Below are positions 1 to 8,118 of a stretch of DNA of 64,000 bases, piece by piece. Made by a program: the position numbers and the translations under genes. The notes beneath the pieces are model-generated. The model was given only the letters and a program-made list of their open reading frames with translations, made no database searches and was not told where the DNA came from. Location of the stretch: NCBI RefSeq assembly GCF_003610255.1, contig NZ_RAPS01000001.1:4092001-4156000 (forward strand), in the 5' to 3' direction. This stretch comes from Streptomyces sp. TLI_171. GTDB taxonomy: Bacteria; Actinomycetota; Actinomycetes; Streptomycetales; Streptomycetaceae. The stretch's first letter is position 1. Every line of letters begins with the position of its first letter.

Positions 1-984
1 GGCACCGAGGTCGCCGGAGGCGACGTCGATGACCCGGTAGGGGAGCTCCAGGGCGTTCAGGAAGTCCTTCTCCCACTGGAGCAGGCGGCGGTGCTCGGCC
101 TCGGCGTCCTCGGGGGTGGTGAAGACGAACATCTCCACCTTCTCGAACTGGTGGACCCGGATGATGCCGCGGGTGTCCTTGCCGTAGGTGCCGGCCTCGC
201 GGCGGAAGCAGGAGGAGAAGCCGGCGTACCGCAGCGGCAGCCGCTCGGCGTCCAGGATCTCGTCCATGTGGTAGGCGGCGAGCGGCACTTCGCTGGTGCC
301 GACCAAGTAGCGGTCGTCGTCCTCCAGGTAGTACACGTTCTCGGCGGCCTGGCCGAGGAAGCCGGTGCCGTCCATCGCGGCGGGGCGGACCAGGGCCGGG
401 GTGATCATCGGGGTGAAGCCGACCGCGCCGGCCTGCGCCATCGCCATGTTGACCAGGGCGAGTTCGAGCAGCGCGCCGGGGCCGGTGAGGTAGTAGGAGC
501 GGGCGCCGGCGACCTTGGCGCCGCGCTCGGTGTCGATCGCGCCGAGCAGCTGGCCGAGTTCGACGTGGTCGCGGGGCTCGAAGCCCTCGGCGGCGAAGTC
601 GCGGGGGGTGCCGATCTCCTCGAGGGTGACGAAGTCCTCCTCGCCGCCGACCGGGGCGGCCGGGTCGATCAGGTTGGCGAGCGAGCGCTGCAGCCGCTCG
701 GCCTCCTCCTTGGCCGCGCCCTGCGCGGCGTCGGCGGCCTTCACCTCGGCGGCCAGCTCCTTGGTGCGGGCGAGCAGGTCGGCCTTCTCCTCGCCCTTGG
801 CGGCGGCCACCAGCTTGCCGAGCTGCTTCTGCTCGCTGCGGAGCTCGTCGAAGCGGGTGCCGGCCGCGCGGCGGCGTTCGTCGGCGGAGAGGAGGGCGTC
901 GACCAGGTCGACGTCCTCACCACGGGAGCGCTGCGAGGCACGCACTCGCTCGGGGTCGTCACGGAGCAGGCGAAGGTCGATCAC
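1..984 (-). CDS. serS: Seryl-tRNA synthetase, C-terminal part outside window
   Basis: Cytoplasmic class II aminoacyl-tRNA synthetase charging tRNA-Ser (and tRNA-Sec where present). About 328 N-terminal codons are visible. Residues 1-110 form the long antiparallel coiled-coil tRNA-binding arm (MIDLRLLREDPERVR at the start, then rich in Glu, Lys and Ala). The catalytic core follows, with the motif-2 region FRREAGTYGKDTRG and HQFEKVEMF near residues 275-300. Motif 3 lies beyond the window edge. The GTG at 982-984 is the start because it gives the canonical family N-terminus. The gene runs leftward away from the DnaA-box-rich gap and from pheA. Housekeeping gene; no T-box leader is evident. Confidence 0.95.
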   Translation of the reverse strand, partial: MIDLRLLRDDPERVRASQRSRGEDVDLVDALLSADERRRAAGTRFDELRSEQKQLGKLVAAAKGEEKADLLARTKELAAEVKAADAAQGAAKEEAERLQRSLANLIDPAAPVGGEEDFVTLEEIGTPRDFAAEGFEPRDHVELGQLLGAIDTERGAKVAGARSYYLTGPGALLELALVNMAMAQAGAVGFTPMITPALVRPAAMDGTGFLGQAAENVYYLEDDDRYLVGTSEVPLAAYHMDEILDAERLPLRYAGFSSCFRREAGTYGKDTRGIIRVHQFEKVEMFVFTTPEDAEAEHRRLLQWEKDFLNALELPYRVIDVASGDLGA

Positions 985-1153
985 GGGCTCCAGCCTACCG
1001 GTGGCGGGGGGGCGTCCCGGGACGCCGCTCGCGGGGCCGGGGCCCGGTTCCGGCCAGCGCCCGCGTTGGGCGAGTATGTCGCTCTCTGTCCGGAAATCTG
1101 GCATCCTGTCCGCGGTCGCCGTAGGCGGGGGTGTGGGCGAGCCGGCCGGGCCC

Positions 1154-1524
1154 TGGGGATAACTCGCCCCGGCCTGTGGATAACTCCGGTGGACAACCCG
1201 TTGCGGGGGTAGTTATCCACAGGTTCGCGCGCCGGCCTGTGGACAGTGGAAAACCCAAGGTTCAACAGCGGTCGAACCGGCAATTCCAGGTTTCAAACCT
1301 CGATGCAGCTTCCCGAGTGAGGGAATTCGCTCGCTCGGACAGGTGATTTGTCGGCCCAAGGGTGACTCTGGTCCGATTAGTCCTCCCTATGCCCCTAGCT
1401 GATGATCTGACCGGGCCTGGGGATGTCTTTACCGGTTTGTCGACTCGAACCCCGCCCTGTGGATAACTGGCCCCGACCTGGGGACAACCGCCCCTGTGGA
1501 TGTCGGCCGCCGCCCTGTGGATGA
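1154..1524. promoter_or_regulatory. Cluster of DnaA-box-like 9-mers between serS and pheA
   Basis: The serS-pheA gap (985-1694) holds no convincing gene but many copies of the DnaA box. Perfect TTATCCACA or its complement lies at 1175-1183 (minus), 1213-1221 (plus) and 1458-1466 (minus). Near matches are at 1154-1162 (TGGGGATAA), 1188-1196 (GGTGGACAA), 1238-1246 (TGTGGACAG), 1479-1487 (TGGGGACAA), 1495-1503 (TGTGGATGT) and 1516-1524 (TGTGGATGA). The DnaA consensus is known for E. coli (TTATNCACA) and Streptomyces (TTGTCCACA). No AT-rich unwinding element and no dnaA or dnaN gene are present, so this looks like a DnaA titration or regulatory locus rather than the origin. Confidence 0.7.
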
Positions 1525-1694
1525 ACCGCCCGGCCCGCCCCCGCCGCCGGAGGGCCGGGGAGCGCCGCTGGTGAACGGCGGTCGCCCGGGCAGGTGACGT
1601 CCGGGCGTGTCGGAAATGAACGGGACGGGACCGCTCCCGGTCCCGTCCGGCTTGAATCGCGCCCTTGCGCGACGGGGCGCTCCCCGAACCGCGC

Positions 1695-2630
1695 CTAGAG
1701 TTCCCCGCGCCCGTCCAGGCAGCGCGACAGCCAGTCCGCGGCGTTCGCGAAATCCAGGTCCGAGGTGCCCTGCCGGAGCGGGAAAGCGGTCCCCTGGTCG
1801 GCCCGCGGGTAGGAACCGAGGAAGCGCACCTGCGGGCAGATCCGCTTCAGGCCCATCATCGCCTCGCTGACCCGCCGCTCGCTGAGGTGCCCCTCGCAGT
1901 CGATCAGGAAGCAGTAATTGCCCATGCCCTCGCCGGTCGGCCGGGACTCGATCCGCATCAGGTTGATGCCGCGCACCGCGAACTCCTGGAGCAGTTCCAG
2001 CAGCGCGCCCGGGTGGTCGTCCGGCAGCCACACCACCATCGAGGTCTTGTCCCAGCCGGTCGCCGAGGACACCCGCCCGGGACGGCCGGCCAGCACGAAC
2101 CGGGTGGTCGGCGCGGCCGCGTCGTGGATCTCGTCGGACAGCACCTCCAGCCCGTACAGCTCGGCGGCGAACGCCCCGGCCACCGCCGCGTCGTAGCGGC
2201 CCTCCTGGACCAGCCGGGCGCCCTCCGCGTTGGACGCCGCCGACTCCCACTGCGCGTCCGGCAGGTTGGCGGCCAACCAGTGCCGCACCTGTGGCTGCGC
2301 GACCGGGTGTCCGGTGACGGTCTTGATCCCGCCGAGCACGGTGCCCGGGCGGACCAGCACCGCGAACGAGATCGGCAGCAGCACCTCGCGGTAGATCATC
2401 AGCGGGCTGCCGTTGATCAGCTCGTCGCTGGTGGTGGTGACCGCCCCGTCCACCGAGTTCTCGATCGCCACCATCGCGCCCGCGGCCTCGCCGGCCCGCA
2501 CCGCGTCCAGCGCCGCCGACACCGAGGCCACCGGGGTCAGTTCGCGGGTCGCCGCCTCCGGCAGGGTGCGCAGCGCCGCCTCCGTGAAGGTGCCTGCGGG
2601 CCCGAGATAGGTGTAACGGGTCGCCGACAT
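1695..2630 (-). CDS. pheA: Prephenate dehydratase
   Basis: Converts prephenate to phenylpyruvate in phenylalanine biosynthesis; cytoplasmic. 311 residues, the usual size for the monofunctional actinobacterial enzyme. The catalytic PDT domain spans about residues 1-190 (YLGPAGTFTEAAL at the start; the TTRF motif near 180 carries the catalytic Thr). The C-terminal ACT domain contains the ESRP phenylalanine-binding motif (MRIESRPTGEGMGNY). The ATG at 2630 is preferred over one 18 bp upstream because a GGAGG stands 6 bp before it. Feedback inhibition by Phe through the ACT domain is expected from the family. It runs leftward towards serS with the DnaA-box gap between them. Confidence 0.95.
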   Translation of the reverse strand: MSATRYTYLGPAGTFTEAALRTLPEAATRELTPVASVSAALDAVRAGEAAGAMVAIENSVDGAVTTTSDELINGSPLMIYREVLLPISFAVLVRPGTVLGGIKTVTGHPVAQPQVRHWLAANLPDAQWESAASNAEGARLVQEGRYDAAVAGAFAAELYGLEVLSDEIHDAAAPTTRFVLAGRPGRVSSATGWDKTSMVVWLPDDHPGALLELLQEFAVRGINLMRIESRPTGEGMGNYCFLIDCEGHLSERRVSEAMMGLKRICPQVRFLGSYPRADQGTAFPLRQGTSDLDFANAADWLSRCLDGRGEL

Positions 2631-2769
2631 GACCGCCTCCGAACTCACTGTGCCGCTGCGCAGCCGAACCGTGCCAACCCAGTTGGCCGAGCCACTTCAC
2701 CTTAGCCACTTCTGTCGCGCGGCCGGGCGGCGTCCCGCTCTGCGGGCAGTCGCCCGGGCGACCGCCCGC

Positions 2770-4014
2770 TCAGCCCTCCAGCAGCGGCTGCCCGACGTAC
2801 CCGCTCTCCGGCGCGCCCGGCGGGACCGCGAACAGCGCGCTCGCCTCGTGCCGCAGGTAGCGCGACAGGCCGTCGCCCCGGGCCAGCCGCTGCTGGACGG
2901 GGACGAAGCCGCGCGCCGGGTCGGCCTGGAAGGCGGCGAACAGCAGCCCGGCGTCGGGGGAGCCGTCGGGCAGCAGGCCGTCCTGGAAGGAGAAGCCGCG
3001 GCGCAGCATCGCCGCCCCGCCGTTGGAGTCCGGCGCGGCCACCCGGATGTGCGCGTCGGGGGCGATCGCCAGGGTGCCGTCGGGGTGGGTGGCCGCCAGG
3101 TCGACGGGGGTGCGCTCGACCGCGTCGGCGCCGCCGGACAGCGGGGCGCCATCGCTCTTTCGCCGGCCGATCACCCGTTCCTGACGGTCCGTCGGCAGGG
3201 TGTCCCAGCCCTCCAGCAGCATCCGGATCCGGCGCAGCACTGCGTAGCTGCCGCCGTTCATCCAGTCGGGGCCGGTGGCGAACACCTTGGCGGCGAAGTC
3301 CGGGTCGGCCGGGCGCGGGTTGTTGGTGCCGTCGACCTGCCCCATCAGGTTGCGGCCGGTCATCGGGTGCGGCGTCGCACCGGGGGCGCGGGCGAAGCCG
3401 GACATCTGCCAGCGCGGCGCGGCCAGCCCGGTGGCGAGCCGGGCCAGCACCCGCAGCGCGTGCACCGCCACCAGCGCGTCGTCCGCGCCGATCTGCACCC
3501 ACAGGTCGCCGTCGGAGCGGGCCGGATCGAGCTGGTCACCGGGGAAGGCGGGCAGCGCGGCCAGTGCCTCGGGCCGGCGGTCGGCCAGGCCGGCCTTGGC
3601 GAACAGCGAGGCGCCGAACCCGAAGGTGACGGTCAGCGAGCTGGGCCCGGCGTCCAGCGCGATCTGGTTCTCGCCCTCCGCCGCGGGCTCGCCCGCGGCC
3701 ATCCGGGCGGCGGCCGCCGACCAGCCGCGCAGCAGCGTCACCAGACCGGGCCGGCCGGTGGAGGACAGCAGGTCGAAGGCCACCCACTCGACCCGGGCCT
3801 GCGCGGGCTCGACGATCCCGCCCTGCCGCGCCCCGTGGAACGGCACCCGCGCCGCGCCCAGCGACACCCCGCTCGACCCCTGCGCCGAGGCCCGCCCGCC
3901 CCACACCCCGCCGGCCGCGCCGACGGCCAGCCCGGCCCCGGCGCCGCCGAGCACCGCCCGCCGCGACACCGTCGGCAGGCTCACCGCGCCGCTGCGCTCC
4001 CGCGTGCCGCTCAC
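2770..4014 (-). CDS. Tat-exported Dyp-type haem peroxidase (EfeB-like)
   Basis: Dye-decolourising-type haem peroxidase, 414 residues, exported folded by the Tat system. A twin-arginine signal is visible (SRRAVLG at residues 17-23, then a Gly/Ala-rich hydrophobic stretch). The family haem motif GxxDG is present as GQVDGTNNP in the middle, and RRGFSF near the C-terminus matches the usual RRGYS element. The GTG start overlaps the stop of the CopC-CopD gene by 4 bp (GTGA), implying translational coupling. In EfeUOB systems this enzyme acts with an iron permease and EfeO, but neither is here. The copper neighbours instead suggest a role in metal or oxidative handling at the envelope. Confidence 0.9.
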   Translation of the reverse strand: MSGTRERSGAVSLPTVSRRAVLGGAGAGLAVGAAGGVWGGRASAQGSSGVSLGAARVPFHGARQGGIVEPAQARVEWVAFDLLSSTGRPGLVTLLRGWSAAAARMAAGEPAAEGENQIALDAGPSSLTVTFGFGASLFAKAGLADRRPEALAALPAFPGDQLDPARSDGDLWVQIGADDALVAVHALRVLARLATGLAAPRWQMSGFARAPGATPHPMTGRNLMGQVDGTNNPRPADPDFAAKVFATGPDWMNGGSYAVLRRIRMLLEGWDTLPTDRQERVIGRRKSDGAPLSGGADAVERTPVDLAATHPDGTLAIAPDAHIRVAAPDSNGGAAMLRRGFSFQDGLLPDGSPDAGLLFAAFQADPARGFVPVQQRLARGDGLSRYLRHEASALFAVPPGAPESGYVGQPLLEG

Positions 4015-6017
4015 GGCCCGACCTTCAACTGCTGGGTGGCCGTCACCTGGTCGATGTCGGAGGAGCGGACCGTCACCGACACCACCCACACGCCGCCCAA
4101 CGGCAGTTGCGCGGTGCCGCTCCAGCGGCCGGCGCCCTGCGACTGCAGGGTGACGGGCAGCGGCCCGAGGTCGCGGTCGGGGAGGGTGAAGGCGAGCTGC
4201 ACCTCGGGCACCTCGACGGCCTGCCCGGCGCCGTCGACCAGCTTCAGCGTCACCGCGTTCGGGCCGGTCCCGACCGGGTTGACGGTGACCGTCGCGGTGC
4301 CCTTGGCGTTCGGGGTCCGGCCGCCGGTGTCGTACGGGAGGGTCAGCTCCTGGGTCTTCCCGGGCACCGCCGAGGCGCCCGCGGTCGGGGCGCCGCCGGT
4401 GCCGGGCCGGGCGGCGATCGCCTCGGCGACCCGTCCGGGCGGGGAGTTGGTGAGCATCGTGGTGACCACCAGCACCAGCACCGCGACGCCGGTCTCCACC
4501 AGCACGCTGCGGCGCAGCCCGGCCCGGGCCGGCGAGCCCTCGGCGGCCTGCCGCTGCTTGGCGCGGGCCCGCAACGCCTGCTGCCGGGCGAGTTGGGCGG
4601 CGCGCTCCGGGTCTGGGCTGCCGGCCGCGGGCCGCGCCGCCTCGGCGGCCATCGCGGCGTCGGCGGCGGGGGTCTCGTCGGCGGTACGCAGCCGGGCCGT
4701 CCAGGCGCGGGAGATCCAGGCGACGCCGAGCATCGCCGCCACGCAGCCGACCTTGATCAGCAGCAGCCGCCCGTACTCGGTGTTCACCAGCGCGCCCCAG
4801 GAGCCGAGGCCCCGCCAGGACTGGTAGACGCCGGTCAGTGCGAGCACCGCGACCAACCAGAACGCCAGCCGGGAGAAGCGGTCGACGGCGGCGGCGGGCA
4901 GGCCGTGGCGCAGGCCGACGACCAGCACCGCCAGGCCGCCGAGCCAGCCTGCCATCGCCAGCAGGTGCAGCGCGGCGAGCGGCAGCGCCAGGGCGACCTG
5001 GATGCCGACCGAGGAGTGGTCGGCGCCGACCCAGGTCGCGGACAGTGCCAGGGCCAGCGCCAGCCCGGCCAGACCCAGGCCGAGCCGGGTGTCGCGCTGG
5101 GGGCGTTCGGCGGCGGCCCGCTCCAGCCGGCGCAGCTCCGCCTCCTCCTCGTCCAGGCCCGCGTCCGCGGCCGGGTCCGGCTCGGCGGCGGGCCTGGCCT
5201 GCAGCCCCAACTGGCCGACCAGCAGCGACAGGAACACCCCGGCGGCGGCGAGCAGCAGCAGCCGGGCGGCGAGCGCGGTGCCGATCCGCTCGTCCAGGGT
5301 GGCGCGCACCAGCGACAGGTCGAAGGCCTGCCCGAGGCCGGTGCCCCGCTCGTACGGGCCGCGCAGCATCAGCACGGCGACGGTGGACAGCAGCAGCGCG
5401 ATCCAGCCGGTCATCAGCAGCCGCTGCACGCCGCGCACCGCGGCCCCGCCGGGCCAGACCACGATCACGAAGGCGGCCGCGCCGGCCAGCAGCGCGAACG
5501 CGCAGTAGGCGACGGTGCGGGCGGTGCCGTAGGCGAACGCGACCGCGCCGTCCGCGTCGGCGCCCTGCACGGCGGCGGCGTCGACGGAGGTGTCGGACGG
5601 TGCGCCGATGGAGAAGGTGAACGCCCCGCCGACCGGGTGGGAGTCCTCCGAGACGGCCCGCCAGGCGACCGTGTAGGTGCCGTTGCCCAGGCCCTGACGG
5701 AGCGTCACCCGGGCGGTCGCCGCCTTGCCGTCGACGTGCTCGGGCTTGCCGTCGTCGACCGCGTTGCCCTGCGGGTCCAGCACCCGCACCGAGTCCGCGG
5801 ACAGCGACACGCCCTCGCTGAAGGTCAGCGTCACCGCGGCCGGCGCGGCCTGCACCACCGAGCCCTGCGCCGGGTCGGTGCGCTCCAGGGTGGCGTGCGC
5901 GGACGCCGCCGTCGCCCCGCCCAGCACCAGTCCGAGCGCGGCCACCAGCACCGCCAGCAGCGCGCCCAGCCGCCGCCTCGCCAACGTCACCACGTGCGTG
6001 CCTCTCCTCGTCGCCAT
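4011..6017 (-). CDS. CopC-CopD fusion copper transport protein
   Basis: 668-residue envelope protein for copper binding and uptake. A signal peptide ends at Ala40, leaving His41 (HATLERTDP) as the mature N-terminus; with His127 in SEDSHPVGG it forms the usual CopC Cu(II) site. The CopC domain covers about 41-140. A CopD membrane domain with about eight or more helices covers roughly 155-540, interrupted by a charged Glu/Arg/Ala loop and an Ala-rich cytoplasmic segment. A C-terminal extracellular beta domain resembling FixH/YtkA follows a further helix. The start is 6 bp past the PCuAC stop and the stop overlaps the peroxidase start by 4 bp, so this is one operon. Confidence 0.92.
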   Translation of the reverse strand: MATRRGTHVVTLARRRLGALLAVLVAALGLVLGGATAASAHATLERTDPAQGSVVQAAPAAVTLTFSEGVSLSADSVRVLDPQGNAVDDGKPEHVDGKAATARVTLRQGLGNGTYTVAWRAVSEDSHPVGGAFTFSIGAPSDTSVDAAAVQGADADGAVAFAYGTARTVAYCAFALLAGAAAFVIVVWPGGAAVRGVQRLLMTGWIALLLSTVAVLMLRGPYERGTGLGQAFDLSLVRATLDERIGTALAARLLLLAAAGVFLSLLVGQLGLQARPAAEPDPAADAGLDEEEAELRRLERAAAERPQRDTRLGLGLAGLALALALSATWVGADHSSVGIQVALALPLAALHLLAMAGWLGGLAVLVVGLRHGLPAAAVDRFSRLAFWLVAVLALTGVYQSWRGLGSWGALVNTEYGRLLLIKVGCVAAMLGVAWISRAWTARLRTADETPAADAAMAAEAARPAAGSPDPERAAQLARQQALRARAKQRQAAEGSPARAGLRRSVLVETGVAVLVLVVTTMLTNSPPGRVAEAIAARPGTGGAPTAGASAVPGKTQELTLPYDTGGRTPNAKGTATVTVNPVGTGPNAVTLKLVDGAGQAVEVPEVQLAFTLPDRDLGPLPVTLQSQGAGRWSGTAQLPLGGVWVVSVTVRSSDIDQVTATQQLKVGP

Positions 6018-6023
6018 TGCCGA

Positions 6024-6497
6024 TCAGCTTCCCGGACGGTACGTCAGCGGCTTCACCGGGACCTTGACCACGACCGTGCCCGCCTTCGCGAACCGTAGGT
6101 CCAGCTCCAGCTCGTCGCCGAGGGCCGGCTGCTTCGCCCAGTCCATGATCATCAGGTGCGCGCCGCCCCGGGACAGGTCGAGGACGCCGTTCGCCGGCAC
6201 CTCCATCGCGCCGACCTGCTCCATCGAGGTGTCCGTCGACCGGTGCATGGTCACCGACCCGGCGGACGGGCTGCTCACGCTCACCAGCCGGTCCGCGCCG
6301 CCGTCGTTGCGGACCGTCAGGTAGCCCGCGCCCATCCCGCCGGGGGTGGCGGGCAACGGTATGTACGGGTCCGCGACGGTCAGCCGCGGCGCGTCGGAGC
6401 CGTCCGCGGACTGGTACGCCACCACCCCGGCGCCGGCCGCCAGCACCGCCGCCAGACCCGCCCCGATCAGCGCGGTGCGCCGGAACGCCGAACTCAC
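6024..6497 (-). CDS. PCuAC-type periplasmic copper chaperone
   Basis: 157-residue membrane-anchored or secreted copper(I) chaperone. One N-terminal hydrophobic helix (ALIGAGLAAVLAAGAGVVAY) is followed by the PCuAC domain. The signature ligands are visible: MHRSTDTSMEQVGAM, then about 20 residues later HLMIM, matching the H-M-x10-M-x21-H-x-M pattern. Family members deliver Cu(I) to the CuA centre of cytochrome c oxidase together with SCO1, which is the gene immediately upstream. The GTG start at 6497 overlaps the SCO1 stop (GTGA). Confidence 0.92.
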   Translation of the reverse strand: MSSAFRRTALIGAGLAAVLAAGAGVVAYQSADGSDAPRLTVADPYIPLPATPGGMGAGYLTVRNDGGADRLVSVSSPSAGSVTMHRSTDTSMEQVGAMEVPANGVLDLSRGGAHLMIMDWAKQPALGDELELDLRFAKAGTVVVKVPVKPLTYRPGS

Positions 6498-7171
6498 ACC
6501 GCCACCCCGTTCGCCAACAGCTCCAGGTCGTGCCGGTAGGTCTCGGTCGAGGTGCCCGCCATGTACAGCAGGTGCGCCTTGTCGTCGGTCGGCAGGAACG
6601 CCAGCACCTGCGCGCCGTGCGTGGAGGTCACCGCGCCCTTGGCGTCCACCACCGGGTCCTCGACCATGATGCCCAGCGGCTTCGCCGCGGCCTTCACCTT
6701 CGCCAGGTCGCCGGTCAGTCCGACGAAGTCCTTGCCCATCGAGTCCAGCCAGGTCCGCAGCACCTGCGGGGTGTCCCGCTCCGGGTCGGTGGAGACGAAC
6801 ACGATGTCGAGCTTCTGCCGCTGCTCGGCCGTCAGCTTCGACATCGCCACCCCGATGTCGCCCATCGTGGTCGGGCACACGTCCGGGCAGCTGGTGTACC
6901 CGAAGAACAGCAGCACGGGCTTCCCCGCGGTGCGCGCCCTCAGGTCGTACGGCTGCCCCGAGGTGTCGTTCAGCACCAGGTCAGGCTTCTCGAAGTGCTT
7001 GCCCAGCACCGTCCCCTGGTACTGGCTGGTGGACGCCGGCCTGCTGACCTTCGCCGCCCCCTCGCCGCCGCCGCCCCCGGAGGAGGAGCAGGCCGACAGC
7101 GCGAGCGAGGCGCCGAGGACGAGGGCGGCTGCGGTCAGCAGCCGGGGCCGGGGGTTCTGCAGGGATGCCAA
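6494..7171 (-). CDS. SCO1/SenC copper chaperone lipoprotein
   Basis: Thioredoxin-fold lipoprotein for assembly of the CuA site of cytochrome c oxidase. 225 residues from a TTG start preceded by AGGAAAG; no ATG or GTG fits the signal peptide better. The lipobox LSAC puts the lipidated Cys at 28, followed by a Ser/Gly linker. The copper motif CPDVC is at Cys96 and Cys100, and the conserved distal His lies in STHGAQVLAF near residue 178. It precedes the PCuAC gene with a 4-bp overlap, the classic SCO1/PCuAC pairing. A strong hairpin (7219-7251) separates it from the YcnI gene. Confidence 0.93.
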   Translation of the reverse strand: MASLQNPRPRLLTAAALVLGASLALSACSSSGGGGGEGAAKVSRPASTSQYQGTVLGKHFEKPDLVLNDTSGQPYDLRARTAGKPVLLFFGYTSCPDVCPTTMGDIGVAMSKLTAEQRQKLDIVFVSTDPERDTPQVLRTWLDSMGKDFVGLTGDLAKVKAAAKPLGIMVEDPVVDAKGAVTSTHGAQVLAFLPTDDKAHLLYMAGTSTETYRHDLELLANGVAV

Positions 7172-7218
7172 GGGTCTTTCCTGTTCCGTGCGGGAGCGGT
7201 GCGGGGAGCGGAGGGCGC

Positions 7219-7251
7219 CGGGCCGGGGCCGCGCGGGGCGGCCCCGGCCCG
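7219..7251 (-). terminator. Strong GC hairpin between YcnI and SCO1 genes
   Basis: Perfect 14-bp inverted repeat (CGGGCCGGGGCCGC, 5-base loop, complement) lying 8 bp downstream of the YcnI stop and upstream of the SCO1 start, in the leftward transcript. No T-run follows, as is usual in Streptomyces. It may attenuate rather than fully stop read-through into SCO1. Confidence 0.7.
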
Positions 7252-7259
7252 ACGGTGCG

Positions 7260-7988
7260 TCAGTTCTGTGCGGAGCGGCGGCGCAGCCCGGCCACGCCGA
7301 GCGCCGCACCGACCACGCCGACCACGATGCCGACCACGCCCAGCGTGCGGGCCGTGGAGTCGGAGGACTTCGCGGCGGCCGCGGTCTGCTGCTGCCCGGT
7401 GGCGTCACCGGAGTGGTGGTCGGCCGGGGCCGCCGACGCGGCCGCGGCCTTGGTGAGGGTCAGCGTCGGGGCGGGCTTCGCCGGCTCCGGCTGCCCGTCC
7501 TTGGACTCCTCGATCCAGCGGACCACCTCGCCGTTGTCGTACGTCTGCAGCGCCTTGAAGGTCAGCGTGTCGGTGTCGCTCGGCAGCGCGCCCAGCGAGA
7601 CCCGGAACTCCTGGAACTGCCCGGGCGCGATCTTCGTCCCGGCGTCCGCGGTCCAGGTGATCTTCGAGACCGCCTCGGTGATCTGCTGGCCGTGCGAGTC
7701 CAGCGGCTTGTCGAGCTTCGACTTCTCCATCACCGCGGTCCAGCCCGGCAGCGGCTGGGTGCGCACCGAGGCCATCGGGTGGTCCAGCGGCAGGTTGACC
7801 TCCAGCTTCACGGTGGAGGCGGTGTCGCTCTCGTTCGGCACCCGGAACGCCACGGCCGTGTACCCGCCCTGCTGGGCACTGCCCGGCTGGACGGTCACGT
7901 GCGCGAACGCGGGAACGGCGGACGCCAGCAGGGCGCCGGCCGCCACCACGAGCGCGCCGACGGAACGACGGGCGGAAAGCGAACGCAT
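7260..7988 (-). CDS. YcnI-like (DUF1775) copper-binding membrane protein
   Basis: 242-residue exported protein. A Sec signal ends at AFA before His30 (HVTVQPG), the N-terminal histidine brace residue that binds Cu(II) in characterised YcnI proteins. The DUF1775 domain covers about 30-160. A Lys/Thr/Ala linker with HHSGD and a C-terminal transmembrane helix with an RRR stop anchor (residues about 210-240) follow. Located in the copper block between a His/Met-containing membrane protein and SCO1, as in Bacillus ycn and many actinobacterial loci. Probably a surface copper metallochaperone feeding the CopC-CopD protein. Confidence 0.92.
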   Translation of the reverse strand: MRSLSARRSVGALVVAAGALLASAVPAFAHVTVQPGSAQQGGYTAVAFRVPNESDTASTVKLEVNLPLDHPMASVRTQPLPGWTAVMEKSKLDKPLDSHGQQITEAVSKITWTADAGTKIAPGQFQEFRVSLGALPSDTDTLTFKALQTYDNGEVVRWIEESKDGQPEPAKPAPTLTLTKAAAASAAPADHHSGDATGQQQTAAAAKSSDSTARTLGVVGIVVGVVGAALGVAGLRRRSAQN

Positions 7989-8118
7989 CAGGGGACTCCT
8001 GAGGAAAGGGCCGCGCGGCAGCGCGCGTCGGCACGAGGGGGTGAGGACTCGTCGGCCCGCTCACGACGCGGGCACGGCGGCAGCGGTGCGCGCCCGAGCC
8101 CGGCCCTCCGGGCCCCGC

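Noticed and set aside
1154..1524. Chromosomal origin oriC
   Set aside because: Boxes are present but dnaA, dnaN and AT-rich unwinding sequence are missing, and serS and pheA flank it instead.
4107..6098. 663-codon plus-strand open frame opposite the copC-copD gene
   Set aside because: Antisense shadow of a high-GC gene: composed of Gly, Ala, Arg, Gln and Pro with no motif, while the minus strand encodes a clear family protein.
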